A DNA stretch of 64,000 nt from Bifidobacterium sp. ESL0763 (lineage in GTDB: Bacteria; Actinomycetota; Actinomycetes; Actinomycetales; Bifidobacteriaceae). The stretch covers positions 930,001 through 994,000 of the forward strand of contig NZ_JAQTHW010000002.1 in NCBI RefSeq assembly GCF_029433395.1. Direction: 5' to 3'. The stretch's first letter is position 1, and each line of letters starts with the position of its first letter. Below the pieces are notes generated by a model. The model worked only from the letters and a program-made list of their open reading frames with translations, had not been told where the DNA came from and searched no databases. The position numbers were made by a program, and so were the translations under genes. Positions 54,452-63,334 of the stretch are shown here, one piece after another.

Positions 54452-57400
54452 TCACCTTGTATGCCAGGTCGTCCAGCAGCTGGTCGGCCCAGCCCATCAC
54501 CTCGGGGCTGGTCATCGGCTTGCCGCCCAGGCTGCCGGCGAACGGCGCGGGGATGAGCCAGGTGTGGGTGACCGGGCGGTACTGCGCGCCCTTGTAGATC
54601 CGCGAGATGCGCATCTGCAACGATTCGGGCGGGTCGACCTTGGCGACGCGCACGCGCCTGCCCTGGGCGACGATCTCGGAGATACCGAGCGCGCGGGCGC
54701 GGCCGCGCAGGCGGGCGACGTCGAAGAGGGTGTCGAACTGCTCGGGCAGCGGGCCGTAGCGGTCGGTGAGCTCCTCGCGCAGGTCGGTGAGGTCCTGCTC
54801 GCTGCGGGCGCCGGCCAGCTTGCGGTAGGCCTCGAGGCGCAGCTTGTCGGAGTCGATGTAGTCCACCGGGATCGAGGCCTCGATGGGCAGGTCGATGGTG
54901 ACCGCGACCGACTCCTTGCGCTCCGGCTCCTTGTATTGCTCGACGGCCTCGGAGACCATGCGCACGTAGAGGTCGAAGCCGACGCCCTCGATGTGGCCGC
55001 TCTGTTCACCGCCCAGCAGGTTGCCCGTGCCGCGCAGCTCGAGGTCCTTCATCGCCACGTCGAAGCCGGAGCCGAGCGCGGTGTTCTGCGCGATGGTGGC
55101 CAGGCGGTCGTGCGACTGCTGGGTCATGGGCTTCGACGGGTCGTAGAGGAAATAGGCGTAGGCGCGTTCGCGGCCGCGGCCGACACGTCCTCGCAGCTGG
55201 TGGAGCTGGCTGAGGCCGAAATGGTCGGCGTGGTCGACGATCAGCGTGTTGGCGTTGCTGATATCGAGGCCCGTCTCGATGATCGTGGTGCACACCAGCA
55301 CGTCGATGTCGCGATGCCAGAAGTCCTGGATGATGCGGTCGAGCTGCTTCTCCCCCATCTTGCCGTGGGCGATGCCGATGCGCGCCTCGGGCACCAGCTC
55401 GTGGATCTTGGCGGAGACCTTGTCGATGTCGTTGACCCGGTTGTGCACGTAGAAGACCTGGCCGCCGCGCAGCAGCTCCCGCCGGACGGCGGCGGTGACC
55501 TGCGCGTCCTCCTGGGCGCCCACGTAGGTGAGCACGGGCAGGCGGTCCTCGGGAGGCGTGGCCAGCGTCGACATCTCGCGGATGCCGGTGACCGCCATCT
55601 CCAGGGTGCGCGGAATCGGGGTGGCGGAAAGCGAGAGCACGTCGATGTTGGTGCGCAGCGCCTTCAGGGTCTCCTTGTGCTCGACGCCGAAACGCTGCTC
55701 CTCGTCGATGATCAGCAGACCCAGGTCCTTGAACCTGATCTTGGGGTTCAGCAGCTTGTGGGTGCCGATGACCAGGTCGACCTCGCCGGACTCGAGGCCC
55801 TTGAGGGTCTCGTCGATCTCCTTCTTGGTCTGGAATCGGCTCATCGCGGCCACGGTGACCGGGAAGCCCTCGTAGCGTTCGGTGAACGTCTCGTAATGCT
55901 GCTGCACCAACAGCGTGGTCGGCGCCAGCAGCGCGACCTGCTTGCCGTCCTGGATCGCCTTGAACGCCGCGCGCACGGCGATCTCGGTCTTGCCGAAGCC
56001 GACGTCGCCGCAGATCAGGCGGTCCATCGGCACCGGCTTCTCCATGTCGGCCTTCACCTCGTCGATGGTGGTGAGCTGGTCGGCGGTCTCCTGGTAGGGG
56101 AAGGCCTCCTCCAGCTCCTTCTGCCACGGGGTATCGGGGCTGAAGGCGAAGCCCTTGGCCTGCTGGCGCGCGGAATAGAGCTTGACCAGGTCGTCGGCGA
56201 TCTGCCGCACGTGCTTGCGCGCCTTGGCCTTGGTCTGCGACCAGTCGGAGCCGCCGAGCTTGTTGAGCTTTGGTTTGTCGGCGCCGATGTATTTGGAGAT
56301 CTGGTCGAGCTGGTCGGTGGGGATGAAGAGCTTGTCGGCCGGGGCGTTGCGTTTCGAGGGCGCGTACTCGATGACGAGGTATTCGCGGGTGGCGCGGTTG
56401 GCGCCCACGCCGGTGGTGCGCTGGCGCATCTCGACGAAGCGGCCGATGCCGTGCTGCTCGTGGACGATGTAGTCGCCGGCCTTGAGTTCCATCAGGTCGA
56501 TGGCCTTGTGGCGGCGACGACGGGTCTTGCGTTGGGCGACGGCGCTGGTCCTGCCGGTCAGGTCGCGCTCGGTGAGCAGAGCGAACCTGGCGGAAGCGTC
56601 GACGAAGCCGTCCATGGCCTGCGAGCGCACGGTGTCGAAGCGGGTGACGCCGGTCTGGTTGAGGGCGCGGGTCAGGCGCGAGAGCGTGCCGTTGGCGGCG
56701 GCGGTGAGGGTGACCTCGAACCCGTCGTCGATCAGCCCCTCCACGCCGGTTCTCGCGCGCTGCTCGTCGCCGCGGTATTCCTCGGGCATCTTGGCGTCCA
56801 GCTGGACGTGGCCGGCGATGGCCTCGTCGACGCCGAAGCTGGTGAGCCGCCAGACCTGGTGGTCTGAGAACTCCAGGGAGCCGATGGTCTCGTCGAAGTC
56901 GAGGAAGCTGGCCTCTTCGAAGCTGATGGGTGCGCCGGCGCCGTGGCCGCTGGCCGCCACATGCCAGCTGGCGGCGAGGAACTCGTTGGCGGTCTTGGCG
57001 AGGTCGGCGGCTGAACGGCGCAGCTTCTCCGGGTCGCTCAGCATGATGACGGCGTCTTTGGGCAGCATCGCCGAGACCGGCTGCATGTCGTCGATCAGCG
57101 CGGGGATCAGCGACTCCATGCCTTCCACCGGGATGGAGTCGGCGATGGATTGCAGCATGTCGTCGGCGTTGGGGATCTGGCCGATGAGCGTTTTGGCGCG
57201 GGCGCGGACCTTGTCGGTCAGCTGCAGCTCGCGGCAGGGCGTCGCCCAGACGACATCGACGCCGTCGCCGTAGGTGCGCTGGTCGGAGGCGTGGAACTCC
57301 CTGATGGTGTCGATCTCGTCGCCGAAGAACTCGATGCGCACCGGGTGCGGCAGGGTCGGCGGGAACACGTCGACGATGCCGCCACGCACGGCGAACTCGC

Positions 57401-58112
57401 CGCGGTTGACCACCAGGTCGACGCGGGTGTAGGCGTTCTCGACCAATCGGGCCGATACCTCGTCCAGCGCGATCTCATGGCCCACCCTGAACACCAGCGG
57501 CTCCACGTCGCCGAGGCCCGCGACCACCGGCTGGATGAGCGAGCGCACCGGCATCACCAGGATGCGGATGGGGCCGAACATGGCGCTGCCGGCCTGCGGA
57601 TGGCAGAGCCTGCGGAAGACGGCCATGCGGCTGGCCACGGTGTCGGCGCGCGGCGACAGGCGCTCGTGCGGCAGCGTCTCCCAGGCCTCGAGCTGGCTCA
57701 CCTCATGGGGGTCTCCCCCGTACCAGGAACGGATGGCGTTGACGGTCTCCTCGGCCTCGCGGCTCGAGGGCACGATGAGCACCACCGGCGAATACTGGGC
57801 GCGTGCGGCGGCGAGGGCCGGGCGGATGCCGAGGGGCGCGCCGACGCTCAGCGCCTGGTCGGCCGCGCCCTCGGGCGGTTCGATCTGGTCGGCGAGCAGG
57901 TCGCGGAAGGCGCCGTCGTCCTCCAGCCGGGGCAGGAACCCTGCCAGCGCGCCCGCCATGCCGGTCGTGCCTTCAGCCTTTGGTGTGGTCTTGCCTGCCG
58001 GTGTTGCCGTTGCCTGCTGCGTTGCCGTGGTGTCCGTTTCCTTCGCCTGCCTACCTGTGCGTTTGCCTTCGCTGGCGGCATGGCCCGTGCGGCCTTGTGC
58101 CTCAGCGGCCAT
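54447..58112 (-). CDS. mfd: transcription-repair coupling factor
   Basis: 1221 residues. Displaces stalled RNA polymerase and recruits UvrA. The order is a variable Thr/Ala/Lys-rich N-terminus (about 1-55), a UvrB-like region (VLIVPSSREAEETVNAIRSWYGG, LPHERLSPRADTVASRM), an RNAP-interaction domain (ELKAGDYIVHEQHGIGRFVEM), translocase motifs (LICGDVGFGKTEIAVRAAFKA, LIIDEEQRFGV, LSATPIPRTLEM, HGKMGEKQLD, LRGRVGRGRERAYAYF) and a C-terminal TRCF domain. It overlaps pth by 11 bp. Confidence 0.98.
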   Translation of the reverse strand: MAAEAQGRTGHAASEGKRTGRQAKETDTTATQQATATPAGKTTPKAEGTTGMAGALAGFLPRLEDDGAFRDLLADQIEPPEGAADQALSVGAPLGIRPALAAARAQYSPVVLIVPSSREAEETVNAIRSWYGGDPHEVSQLEAWETLPHERLSPRADTVASRMAVFRRLCHPQAGSAMFGPIRILVMPVRSLIQPVVAGLGDVEPLVFRVGHEIALDEVSARLVENAYTRVDLVVNRGEFAVRGGIVDVFPPTLPHPVRIEFFGDEIDTIREFHASDQRTYGDGVDVVWATPCRELQLTDKVRARAKTLIGQIPNADDMLQSIADSIPVEGMESLIPALIDDMQPVSAMLPKDAVIMLSDPEKLRRSAADLAKTANEFLAASWHVAASGHGAGAPISFEEASFLDFDETIGSLEFSDHQVWRLTSFGVDEAIAGHVQLDAKMPEEYRGDEQRARTGVEGLIDDGFEVTLTAAANGTLSRLTRALNQTGVTRFDTVRSQAMDGFVDASARFALLTERDLTGRTSAVAQRKTRRRRHKAIDLMELKAGDYIVHEQHGIGRFVEMRQRTTGVGANRATREYLVIEYAPSKRNAPADKLFIPTDQLDQISKYIGADKPKLNKLGGSDWSQTKAKARKHVRQIADDLVKLYSARQQAKGFAFSPDTPWQKELEEAFPYQETADQLTTIDEVKADMEKPVPMDRLICGDVGFGKTEIAVRAAFKAIQDGKQVALLAPTTLLVQQHYETFTERYEGFPVTVAAMSRFQTKKEIDETLKGLESGEVDLVIGTHKLLNPKIRFKDLGLLIIDEEQRFGVEHKETLKALRTNIDVLSLSATPIPRTLEMAVTGIREMSTLATPPEDRLPVLTYVGAQEDAQVTAAVRRELLRGGQVFYVHNRVNDIDKVSAKIHELVPEARIGIAHGKMGEKQLDRIIQDFWHRDIDVLVCTTIIETGLDISNANTLIVDHADHFGLSQLHQLRGRVGRGRERAYAYFLYDPSKPMTQQSHDRLATIAQNTALGSGFDVAMKDLELRGTGNLLGGEQSGHIEGVGFDLYVRMVSEAVEQYKEPERKESVAVTIDLPIEASIPVDYIDSDKLRLEAYRKLAGARSEQDLTDLREELTDRYGPLPEQFDTLFDVARLRGRARALGISEIVAQGRRVRVAKVDPPESLQMRISRIYKGAQYRPVTHTWLIPAPFAGSLGGKPMTSPEVMGWADQLLDDLAYKVM

Positions 58113-58701
58113 TGAAGCGCTCCTGCGCCTCGGCGAGGCCGGAGAACATGATGGTCTCGGCCGCGTCGGCGCCGTCGGCCAGGAAGTCGGGAAGCTCCTT
58201 GCGCTGGGCGCCGGAGAAGCCGCCGAGCACCCAGTTGACGGTGTTCTCGTGGGCGTGCGGGCCGCGGGCGGCGTGGCCGGTGCCCATGCGCACCCGGGCG
58301 TACTTGTTGGTGCCGAGCGACTTGTCGATGGAACGGATGCCGTTGTGCCCGCCCGCCGAGCCGCCGGCCTTCACCTTGATGCGCCCGAAGTCGAGGTCCA
58401 TGTCGTCGTGGATGGCCACGACGTGGTCAGGCTCGATGTCGTAGTAGTTGCAGATCGACGAGACGGCGTTGCCGGAATCGTTCATGTAGGTCAGCGGCTT
58501 GGCCAGGAAGAACTTCATGGCGCGTCCGTCGAGCCTCATGATGCCCTTGCCCAGCTCGGCCAGGCCCTTGTGGTCGCTCAGCGTCACCGACCAGCGCTCG
58601 GCCAGCACGTCGGCGACCATGAAGCCCATGTTGTGCCGGGTGCCCTCGTACTTCCTGCCGGGGTTGCCCAACCCCGCGACCAGCCAAAAATCAGATGCCA
58701 T
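58102..58701 (-). CDS. pth: peptidyl-tRNA hydrolase
   Basis: 199 residues. Recycles peptidyl-tRNA released early from ribosomes. Seen: LVAGLGNPGRKYEGTRHNMGFMVAD with the catalytic His, KPLTYMNDSGNAV, VVAIHDDMDLDFGRIKVKAGGSAGGHNGIRSID and RVRMGTGHAARG. Its end overlaps the mfd start by 11 bp, so the two are translationally coupled, an actinobacterial arrangement. Confidence 0.97.
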   Translation of the reverse strand: MASDFWLVAGLGNPGRKYEGTRHNMGFMVADVLAERWSVTLSDHKGLAELGKGIMRLDGRAMKFFLAKPLTYMNDSGNAVSSICNYYDIEPDHVVAIHDDMDLDFGRIKVKAGGSAGGHNGIRSIDKSLGTNKYARVRMGTGHAARGPHAHENTVNWVLGGFSGAQRKELPDFLADGADAAETIMFSGLAEAQERFNGR

Positions 58702-58959
58702 TGCCTCGTGTGTTCCTTTTCGAATACGCCGTCAGGTGGGGCGGTGACGCCATCCACCTTGGTTTCGCCTGCATCCGGGCATGACAAAAGCCGCCGAATG
58801 CGACGATCAACATCTCCATGGTACCGGCTGCAAGAGACCCGCGCGCCGCATACCGCGCAGGGGCGAACCAGGTCGCGCCGGACCGTGAGGCGAACGCCGG
58901 GCGGAGGAACCGGACTCCATCGCCGACTCCGAAATCCCTGCGCCGATCCGGCCGATCCC

Positions 58960-59514
58960 CTATCGCAGGTCCTGGTACCAGTAGTTCACGTCGAGGTAGC
59001 CCTTGCCGTCCCAGCTCGCCTGCGGCAGCATGCCGAAGCGGGTGAAGCCGTACTTGCGCATCAGCGCGTTCGACCCGTCGTTGATGGCGAAGATCAGCGC
59101 CACGGCCATGTGGGCGCCGAGCTTTTTGGCGCGGGCGACGAGCCATTCGACCATGGCCGAGCCGTAGCCCCGGCGCCTGGCCGATCCGGCGATGTAGTAG
59201 CTCAGCTCGAGCACGCCGTCGTAGCCCTCGCGGTAGTTGTAGCGCGACAGGGAGCCGAAGCCGACCACCGTGCCGTCCCCGTCGGTGATGACGACCACGG
59301 GATATTGCGCGCGCGGCCGGTGGCTTTCGACCCATGCGCGCCGCTCGTCGAGGGTCTGCGGCCTCAGGTCGGCGGTGGAGGTGAAGGTCACCACCGCCTC
59401 GTTGTAGATGTCGGTGATGGCCTGGATGTCGCCATCGTTCGCGTCCCTGATCCTCGCCTTCAAAGGCTCCACGTTGTGCGCAACCATTTCCTCGCTCGCT
59501 TCCCTGTTCCTCAT
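58960..59514 (-). CDS. GNAT acetyltransferase, phosphinothricin/methionine sulfoximine type
   Basis: 184 residues from the ATG at 59514; 59487 is an alternative. Seen: ARIRDANDGDIQAITDIYNEAVVTFTSTADL, acetyl-CoA motif ELSYYIAGSARRRGYGSAMVEWLVARAKKLG, and VALIFAINDGSNALMRKYGFTRFGML. Homologues N-acetylate phosphinothricin, methionine sulfoximine/sulfone or similar amino-acid analogues. The final YWYQDLR matches that group. Single gene between pth and the UPF0182 gene. Confidence 0.88.
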   Translation of the reverse strand: MRNREASEEMVAHNVEPLKARIRDANDGDIQAITDIYNEAVVTFTSTADLRPQTLDERRAWVESHRPRAQYPVVVITDGDGTVVGFGSLSRYNYREGYDGVLELSYYIAGSARRRGYGSAMVEWLVARAKKLGAHMAVALIFAINDGSNALMRKYGFTRFGMLPQASWDGKGYLDVNYWYQDLR

Positions 59515-59583
59515 ATCGTCCGAACGGCTTTCAACCATCGTTCGAATGCCGTTCGACCATCCCTCAACCATTATCCATGATGA

Positions 59584-59628
59584 ATGATGGCATGGAACGG
59601 GCGAACCGCCATCATTCCATGCCATCAT
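59584..59628. terminator. 14-bp perfect inverted repeat after the UPF0182 gene
   Basis: ATGATGGCATGGAA (59584-59597) and its exact complement (59615-59628) around a 17-nt spacer, about 50 bp past the UPF0182 stop. Hairpin-forming but without a T run, so terminator or protein-binding site. Confidence 0.55.
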
Positions 59629-59675
59629 GCGGCCTCAACGCCTTGCGGCCGTCGAGGTGACACGGCCGCCGAGCC

Positions 59676-62600
59676 CTATTGCTGCCCCTCGAGCTGCAGG
59701 GCGCGGTTGAGCTGGTCGTTGAGCTCCTGCTGGGCCTTGCCGTAGCCGGCCCAGTCGCCACGCTTCATCGCGGCGTCGGAGTCCTTCATGGCCTGCCCCG
59801 CCTTGCTCAGCGCGTCCTTCAGGTCGGGGTTCGACGCGGCCGCGCCGGATTGCCCGGATTTCGCCGCGTCCTTGCCCTTCTTGGAGGTGTCGGCCTGCGG
59901 CGTCGACGAGGATGCGCCACCCGTGTTCTCCGCGTCGCCGGCCGAGGCTCCGGAGTCGCCGCCGAAGACCTGGTCGAGCGCCTCGTCGAGGGTGTCGGCG
60001 AACCCGACCTGGTCGCCGAAGGCCACGAGGACCTTCTTGAGCAGCGGGAAGCTGGTCGGACCGTTGGACTGCACATAGACCGGCTCGATGTAGACCAGTC
60101 CGCCGCCCAACGGAAGCGTCAGCAGGTTGCCGCGCCGCACCTTGGTGGAGCCCTGTTCCAGAAGGTTGAGCTCCTTGGAGACGTCGGCGTTGGAGTTGAA
60201 GTTGTTCTGCGCCTGGCCCGGGCCCGGCACGTTCGAGTCCTTCGGCAGCTCCTGCAAACGTATGGTGCCATAGTTCGGCCCGACCTTGCCCGGAGTCGAC
60301 CCGGCGTCGGAGTCCACGGAGAGGAATCCGGTGAGGATCTCGCGCGTGGAGGTGCCGGCGGGGATGTAGGTGGAGGTCAGCGAGAAGAGCGGCTCCTTGG
60401 ATCCGCCCGTCTTGAGCGTCAGATAGTACGGCGGCTGCAGCACGTGCCTCTTCTGCTCCCCCGGCAGCTGGGTGGGATCGACGGGCGTCTGCCAGAAGTC
60501 CTCGCCGGAGAAGAACTGGCCGGCGCTGGTCACATGGTATTTGGCCAGCAGCTGGCGCTGCACCTTGAAGAGGCTCTCCGGGTAGCGCAGGTGGCTCATC
60601 AGCTGGCCGGAGATCTGCGAGAGCGGGTGGTATTGGCCGGGGAAGATCTTCTGCCAGGCCTTGATCACCGGGTCCTGCTGGTCCCAGACGTAGAGGTTCA
60701 CCGAGCCGTCGTAGGCGTCGACCGTGGCCTTGACCGAATTGCGGATGTAGTTGGCCGGCTGCGACTGCAGGCCCTGGATGGTCTTGGAGGCCACCGTGGT
60801 GGAGTCCTTCGTGGCCACGCCGAGGTCGGTGGTCTGCGAATACGGGTAGGCGTCGGAGGTCGTGTAGCCGTCGACGATCCACTTCACGCGGCCGTTGACC
60901 ACCGCCGGGTACACACGCCCGTCAAGGGTGAGATACGGAGCCACCTTGGCCACACGCTCCCGCGGGCTGCGGTCGTAGAGGATCTGCGAATCGGGGGTGA
61001 CGCGGTCGGAGAAGAAGATCTGGTCGCTGCCGAAGCGGATGGCATAGAGCAGACGCGTGAAGAGGTTGTTGACCTTCGGCCCGCCGTTGCCCTCGAACGT
61101 GTTGGAGGCGCCGGTGGAGCCCTGCGGGTAGTCGAACTCCCAGGGCTTGCTGCCCTTGGGCGAGCCGACCACGGAATAGTCCGGCGAGTTCGGGGAGAAG
61201 TAGATGCGCGGCTCGTAGTGCTGGCTCTTGGTGAGCTTGCCCTGGGTGGGGATGCCGGATTCGAAGAACTCGGGGTTGCCGTCGCTGGTCACCTTGTTGC
61301 CGTAGGCCGCCACGACGCCGTAGCCGTGGGTGAAGACGGTGTGGTCGTTGACCCAGTTGCGGTTGTCGTTGCCCTTGACGTTGAGCTCGCGGGCGGCGAT
61401 CACCGTGTCCTGGCTCTTGCCGTCAATGTCGTACTTGTCGACCGCCAGGGAATCGGCGAACATGTAGTACTGCTTGGACTGCTGCAGCTGCTTGAACGTC
61501 GGCGAGATGACCTCGGGGTCGAGCAGACGGATCTGCGCGGTGGTCTCGGGATCGTTGGCCAGCGCGCCGGAATGGCCCTGGGTGGTGGCCTGGTATTGGT
61601 CCACCTTCACCTTGTCGAGTCCGTAGGCCTGTTGCGTGGCCTTGATGTTGCGCGAGATATAGGTCGATTCCATCTCCTGCTCGTTGGGGCTGACCTGGAA
61701 ACGCTGCAGGAGCATGGGCCAGACGACGCCGAGGATGAGCGCGACCACCACGGCCGCGGCGACCGAGACGACCGGAAGCTTCCACGCCTTCACCGCGCGG
61801 CCGACCGGGGCCGATGCGGCGGAGGGGCGCTCGAGGGCGTGCGAGGCGAAGAGCCAGACGCCCAGCACCAGCCCGAGCACGGCGATCACGCCGGCGAGGA
61901 TGAAGGTCACCGGGATGCCCACGTGCACCGTGGTGTAGTCGGCGCCGGTGAAGCGGCTGCCCTGCTCGGTGAGGTCGTCGAAGGCGCCCACCGCATGGCG
62001 CACCGCCCAGACCAGCATGTTGAGCACGAACCAGATGGAGATCTGATGGCGGGCGTGCCGGGTCATGGAGACGATGCCGTGGCCGTCGACCGGCATGGTC
62101 ACGCGGATGCCACCCATGGCGAAATGCGTGATGACCGAGAAGATGAGCCCGAAGAGCAGCAGCATCGTCAGCGCCGAGAGCATGAGCTTGAGCCCGGGCA
62201 GCACGAAGACGTAGAAGCCGTTGTCGATGCCGAACTGCGGGTCACGCACGCCGAAGGACTGCGCGTTGAACATCAGCAGCACCTCGGACCAGTTGGCGTT
62301 GAAGCGCGAGCCGAAGACCAGGCCGACGATCAGCGAGATGACGACCGCCACGCGGCGCGCCGTCTTGGAGCTGACCGACTTGCCGACCTCGACGACGTCG
62401 CCCTTGATGCGGATGGTTGAGCCGTCGGCGGAATCGGGACGGGTGCGGATCGCCATGGTGGCGGCCAGGTAGCTGACCAGCGCCATCAGCACGGCGAAGG
62501 CCACCCACAGCCCTACCTTGGTCCACAGCTGGGTCCAGACCACCGACTGGAAGCCGAGCTGGCCGTACCACATCAGGTCGGTGATGAAGCGGTCGAGCCC

Positions 62601-62891
62601 GAAGACCAGGGCCAGCAGTACCGCCAGCACGATCACGATGCCGAGGAAGACCTTCGTGCCCCGGGAGAGGCCCGGACGCGGGGCCTTGGACCTGGTCCTG
62701 GTGATGCGCGGGCCGCCCGGCCTCGGGGGCCAGTTGAACCGGCCGGAGCGACCGGAGGCATGCGGGGCGTCGCCGTTGGTCTCGACATTGAGGATCGTGG
62801 GATCGTCATCGTCGTCCGAGCCCTCGTGACGATTGGCGCCGAAGCGGTTGCGCGGGTCGGGGAACCCGCCTAATAGGTCGAAGAAAGACAT
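59676..62891 (-). CDS. UPF0182 (COG1615) large membrane protein
   Basis: 1071 residues. After a hydrophilic N-terminus (about 1-78) there are seven membrane helices (about 80-400; GTKVFLGIVIVLAVLLALVFGLDRF, then LWYGQLGFQSVVWTQL-type family sequence), then a 500-residue extracytoplasmic domain with typical blocks (ESTYISRNIKATQQAYGLDKV, YGVVAAYGNKV, PRIYFSPNSPDYSVV, KWIVDGYTTSDAYPYSQ). The tail is Ser/Gly/Ala-rich and disordered, ending in a helical segment. The family is conserved in actinobacteria and cyanobacteria; its function is unknown. Confidence 0.94.
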   Translation of the reverse strand: MSFFDLLGGFPDPRNRFGANRHEGSDDDDDPTILNVETNGDAPHASGRSGRFNWPPRPGGPRITRTRSKAPRPGLSRGTKVFLGIVIVLAVLLALVFGLDRFITDLMWYGQLGFQSVVWTQLWTKVGLWVAFAVLMALVSYLAATMAIRTRPDSADGSTIRIKGDVVEVGKSVSSKTARRVAVVISLIVGLVFGSRFNANWSEVLLMFNAQSFGVRDPQFGIDNGFYVFVLPGLKLMLSALTMLLLFGLIFSVITHFAMGGIRVTMPVDGHGIVSMTRHARHQISIWFVLNMLVWAVRHAVGAFDDLTEQGSRFTGADYTTVHVGIPVTFILAGVIAVLGLVLGVWLFASHALERPSAASAPVGRAVKAWKLPVVSVAAAVVVALILGVVWPMLLQRFQVSPNEQEMESTYISRNIKATQQAYGLDKVKVDQYQATTQGHSGALANDPETTAQIRLLDPEVISPTFKQLQQSKQYYMFADSLAVDKYDIDGKSQDTVIAARELNVKGNDNRNWVNDHTVFTHGYGVVAAYGNKVTSDGNPEFFESGIPTQGKLTKSQHYEPRIYFSPNSPDYSVVGSPKGSKPWEFDYPQGSTGASNTFEGNGGPKVNNLFTRLLYAIRFGSDQIFFSDRVTPDSQILYDRSPRERVAKVAPYLTLDGRVYPAVVNGRVKWIVDGYTTSDAYPYSQTTDLGVATKDSTTVASKTIQGLQSQPANYIRNSVKATVDAYDGSVNLYVWDQQDPVIKAWQKIFPGQYHPLSQISGQLMSHLRYPESLFKVQRQLLAKYHVTSAGQFFSGEDFWQTPVDPTQLPGEQKRHVLQPPYYLTLKTGGSKEPLFSLTSTYIPAGTSTREILTGFLSVDSDAGSTPGKVGPNYGTIRLQELPKDSNVPGPGQAQNNFNSNADVSKELNLLEQGSTKVRRGNLLTLPLGGGLVYIEPVYVQSNGPTSFPLLKKVLVAFGDQVGFADTLDEALDQVFGGDSGASAGDAENTGGASSSTPQADTSKKGKDAAKSGQSGAAASNPDLKDALSKAGQAMKDSDAAMKRGDWAGYGKAQQELNDQLNRALQLEGQQ

Positions 62892-62995
62892 GGTCCCATT
62901 CTAGCGAAAGGTGTGGCCCCGCTCACGCTTCGCCATGCCCGGTATCCGTGGCCACCGCCAGTGGCCGCCGATTCCGCGTTCCCGGCCGCGTTCCC

Positions 62996-63334
62996 TCAGG
63001 CGAAGACGGTCTGCACCAGCGCCATGTAGAGGATGGTGCCCACGAAGATGGCCAGCAGGCTGTTGTGGCGCCAGCGGTAGAAGAGGACCATGACCAGCAC
63101 CGCGATCGCCTCGGGGGCGCCGTGGTTGCCGCTGAACGGCGTGACGTCCTTGAGCGAGTAGACCACGAGCATGCCGGTGATGGCCGGCGGCAGCACGTCG
63201 CCCAGGTAGCGCACGAACTTCGGCGGGATCTTCGACTCGGGGAAGAGGATGAACATCGCGAAACGCGTGAAGATAGTCGTCAGGCTCACGATGGCGATGA
63301 TAATGATGGATTGCCACACGGTCATGGTCATCAT
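62996..63334 (-). CDS. azlD: AzlD-type branched-chain amino acid export subunit
   Basis: 112 residues, four membrane segments (SIIIIAIVSLTTIFTRFAMFILFP, FVRYLGDVLPPAITGMLVVYSL, APEAIAVLVMVLFYRWRHNSLLAIFVGTILYMALVQTVF). AzlD pairs with AzlC to export branched-chain amino acids or analogues such as azaleucine. Its ATG overlaps the azlC stop by 4 bp. A short GGCCAC/GTGGCC hairpin lies near 62950-62966 downstream. Confidence 0.92.
   Translation of the reverse strand: MMTMTVWQSIIIIAIVSLTTIFTRFAMFILFPESKIPPKFVRYLGDVLPPAITGMLVVYSLKDVTPFSGNHGAPEAIAVLVMVLFYRWRHNSLLAIFVGTILYMALVQTVFA

Noticed and set aside
59543..59558. SOS-box look-alike TTCGAATGCCGTTCGA near the acetyltransferase start
   Set aside because: The left half deviates from TCGAAC and the neighbouring gene is not a repair gene; similar TTCGA words occur repeatedly just there.
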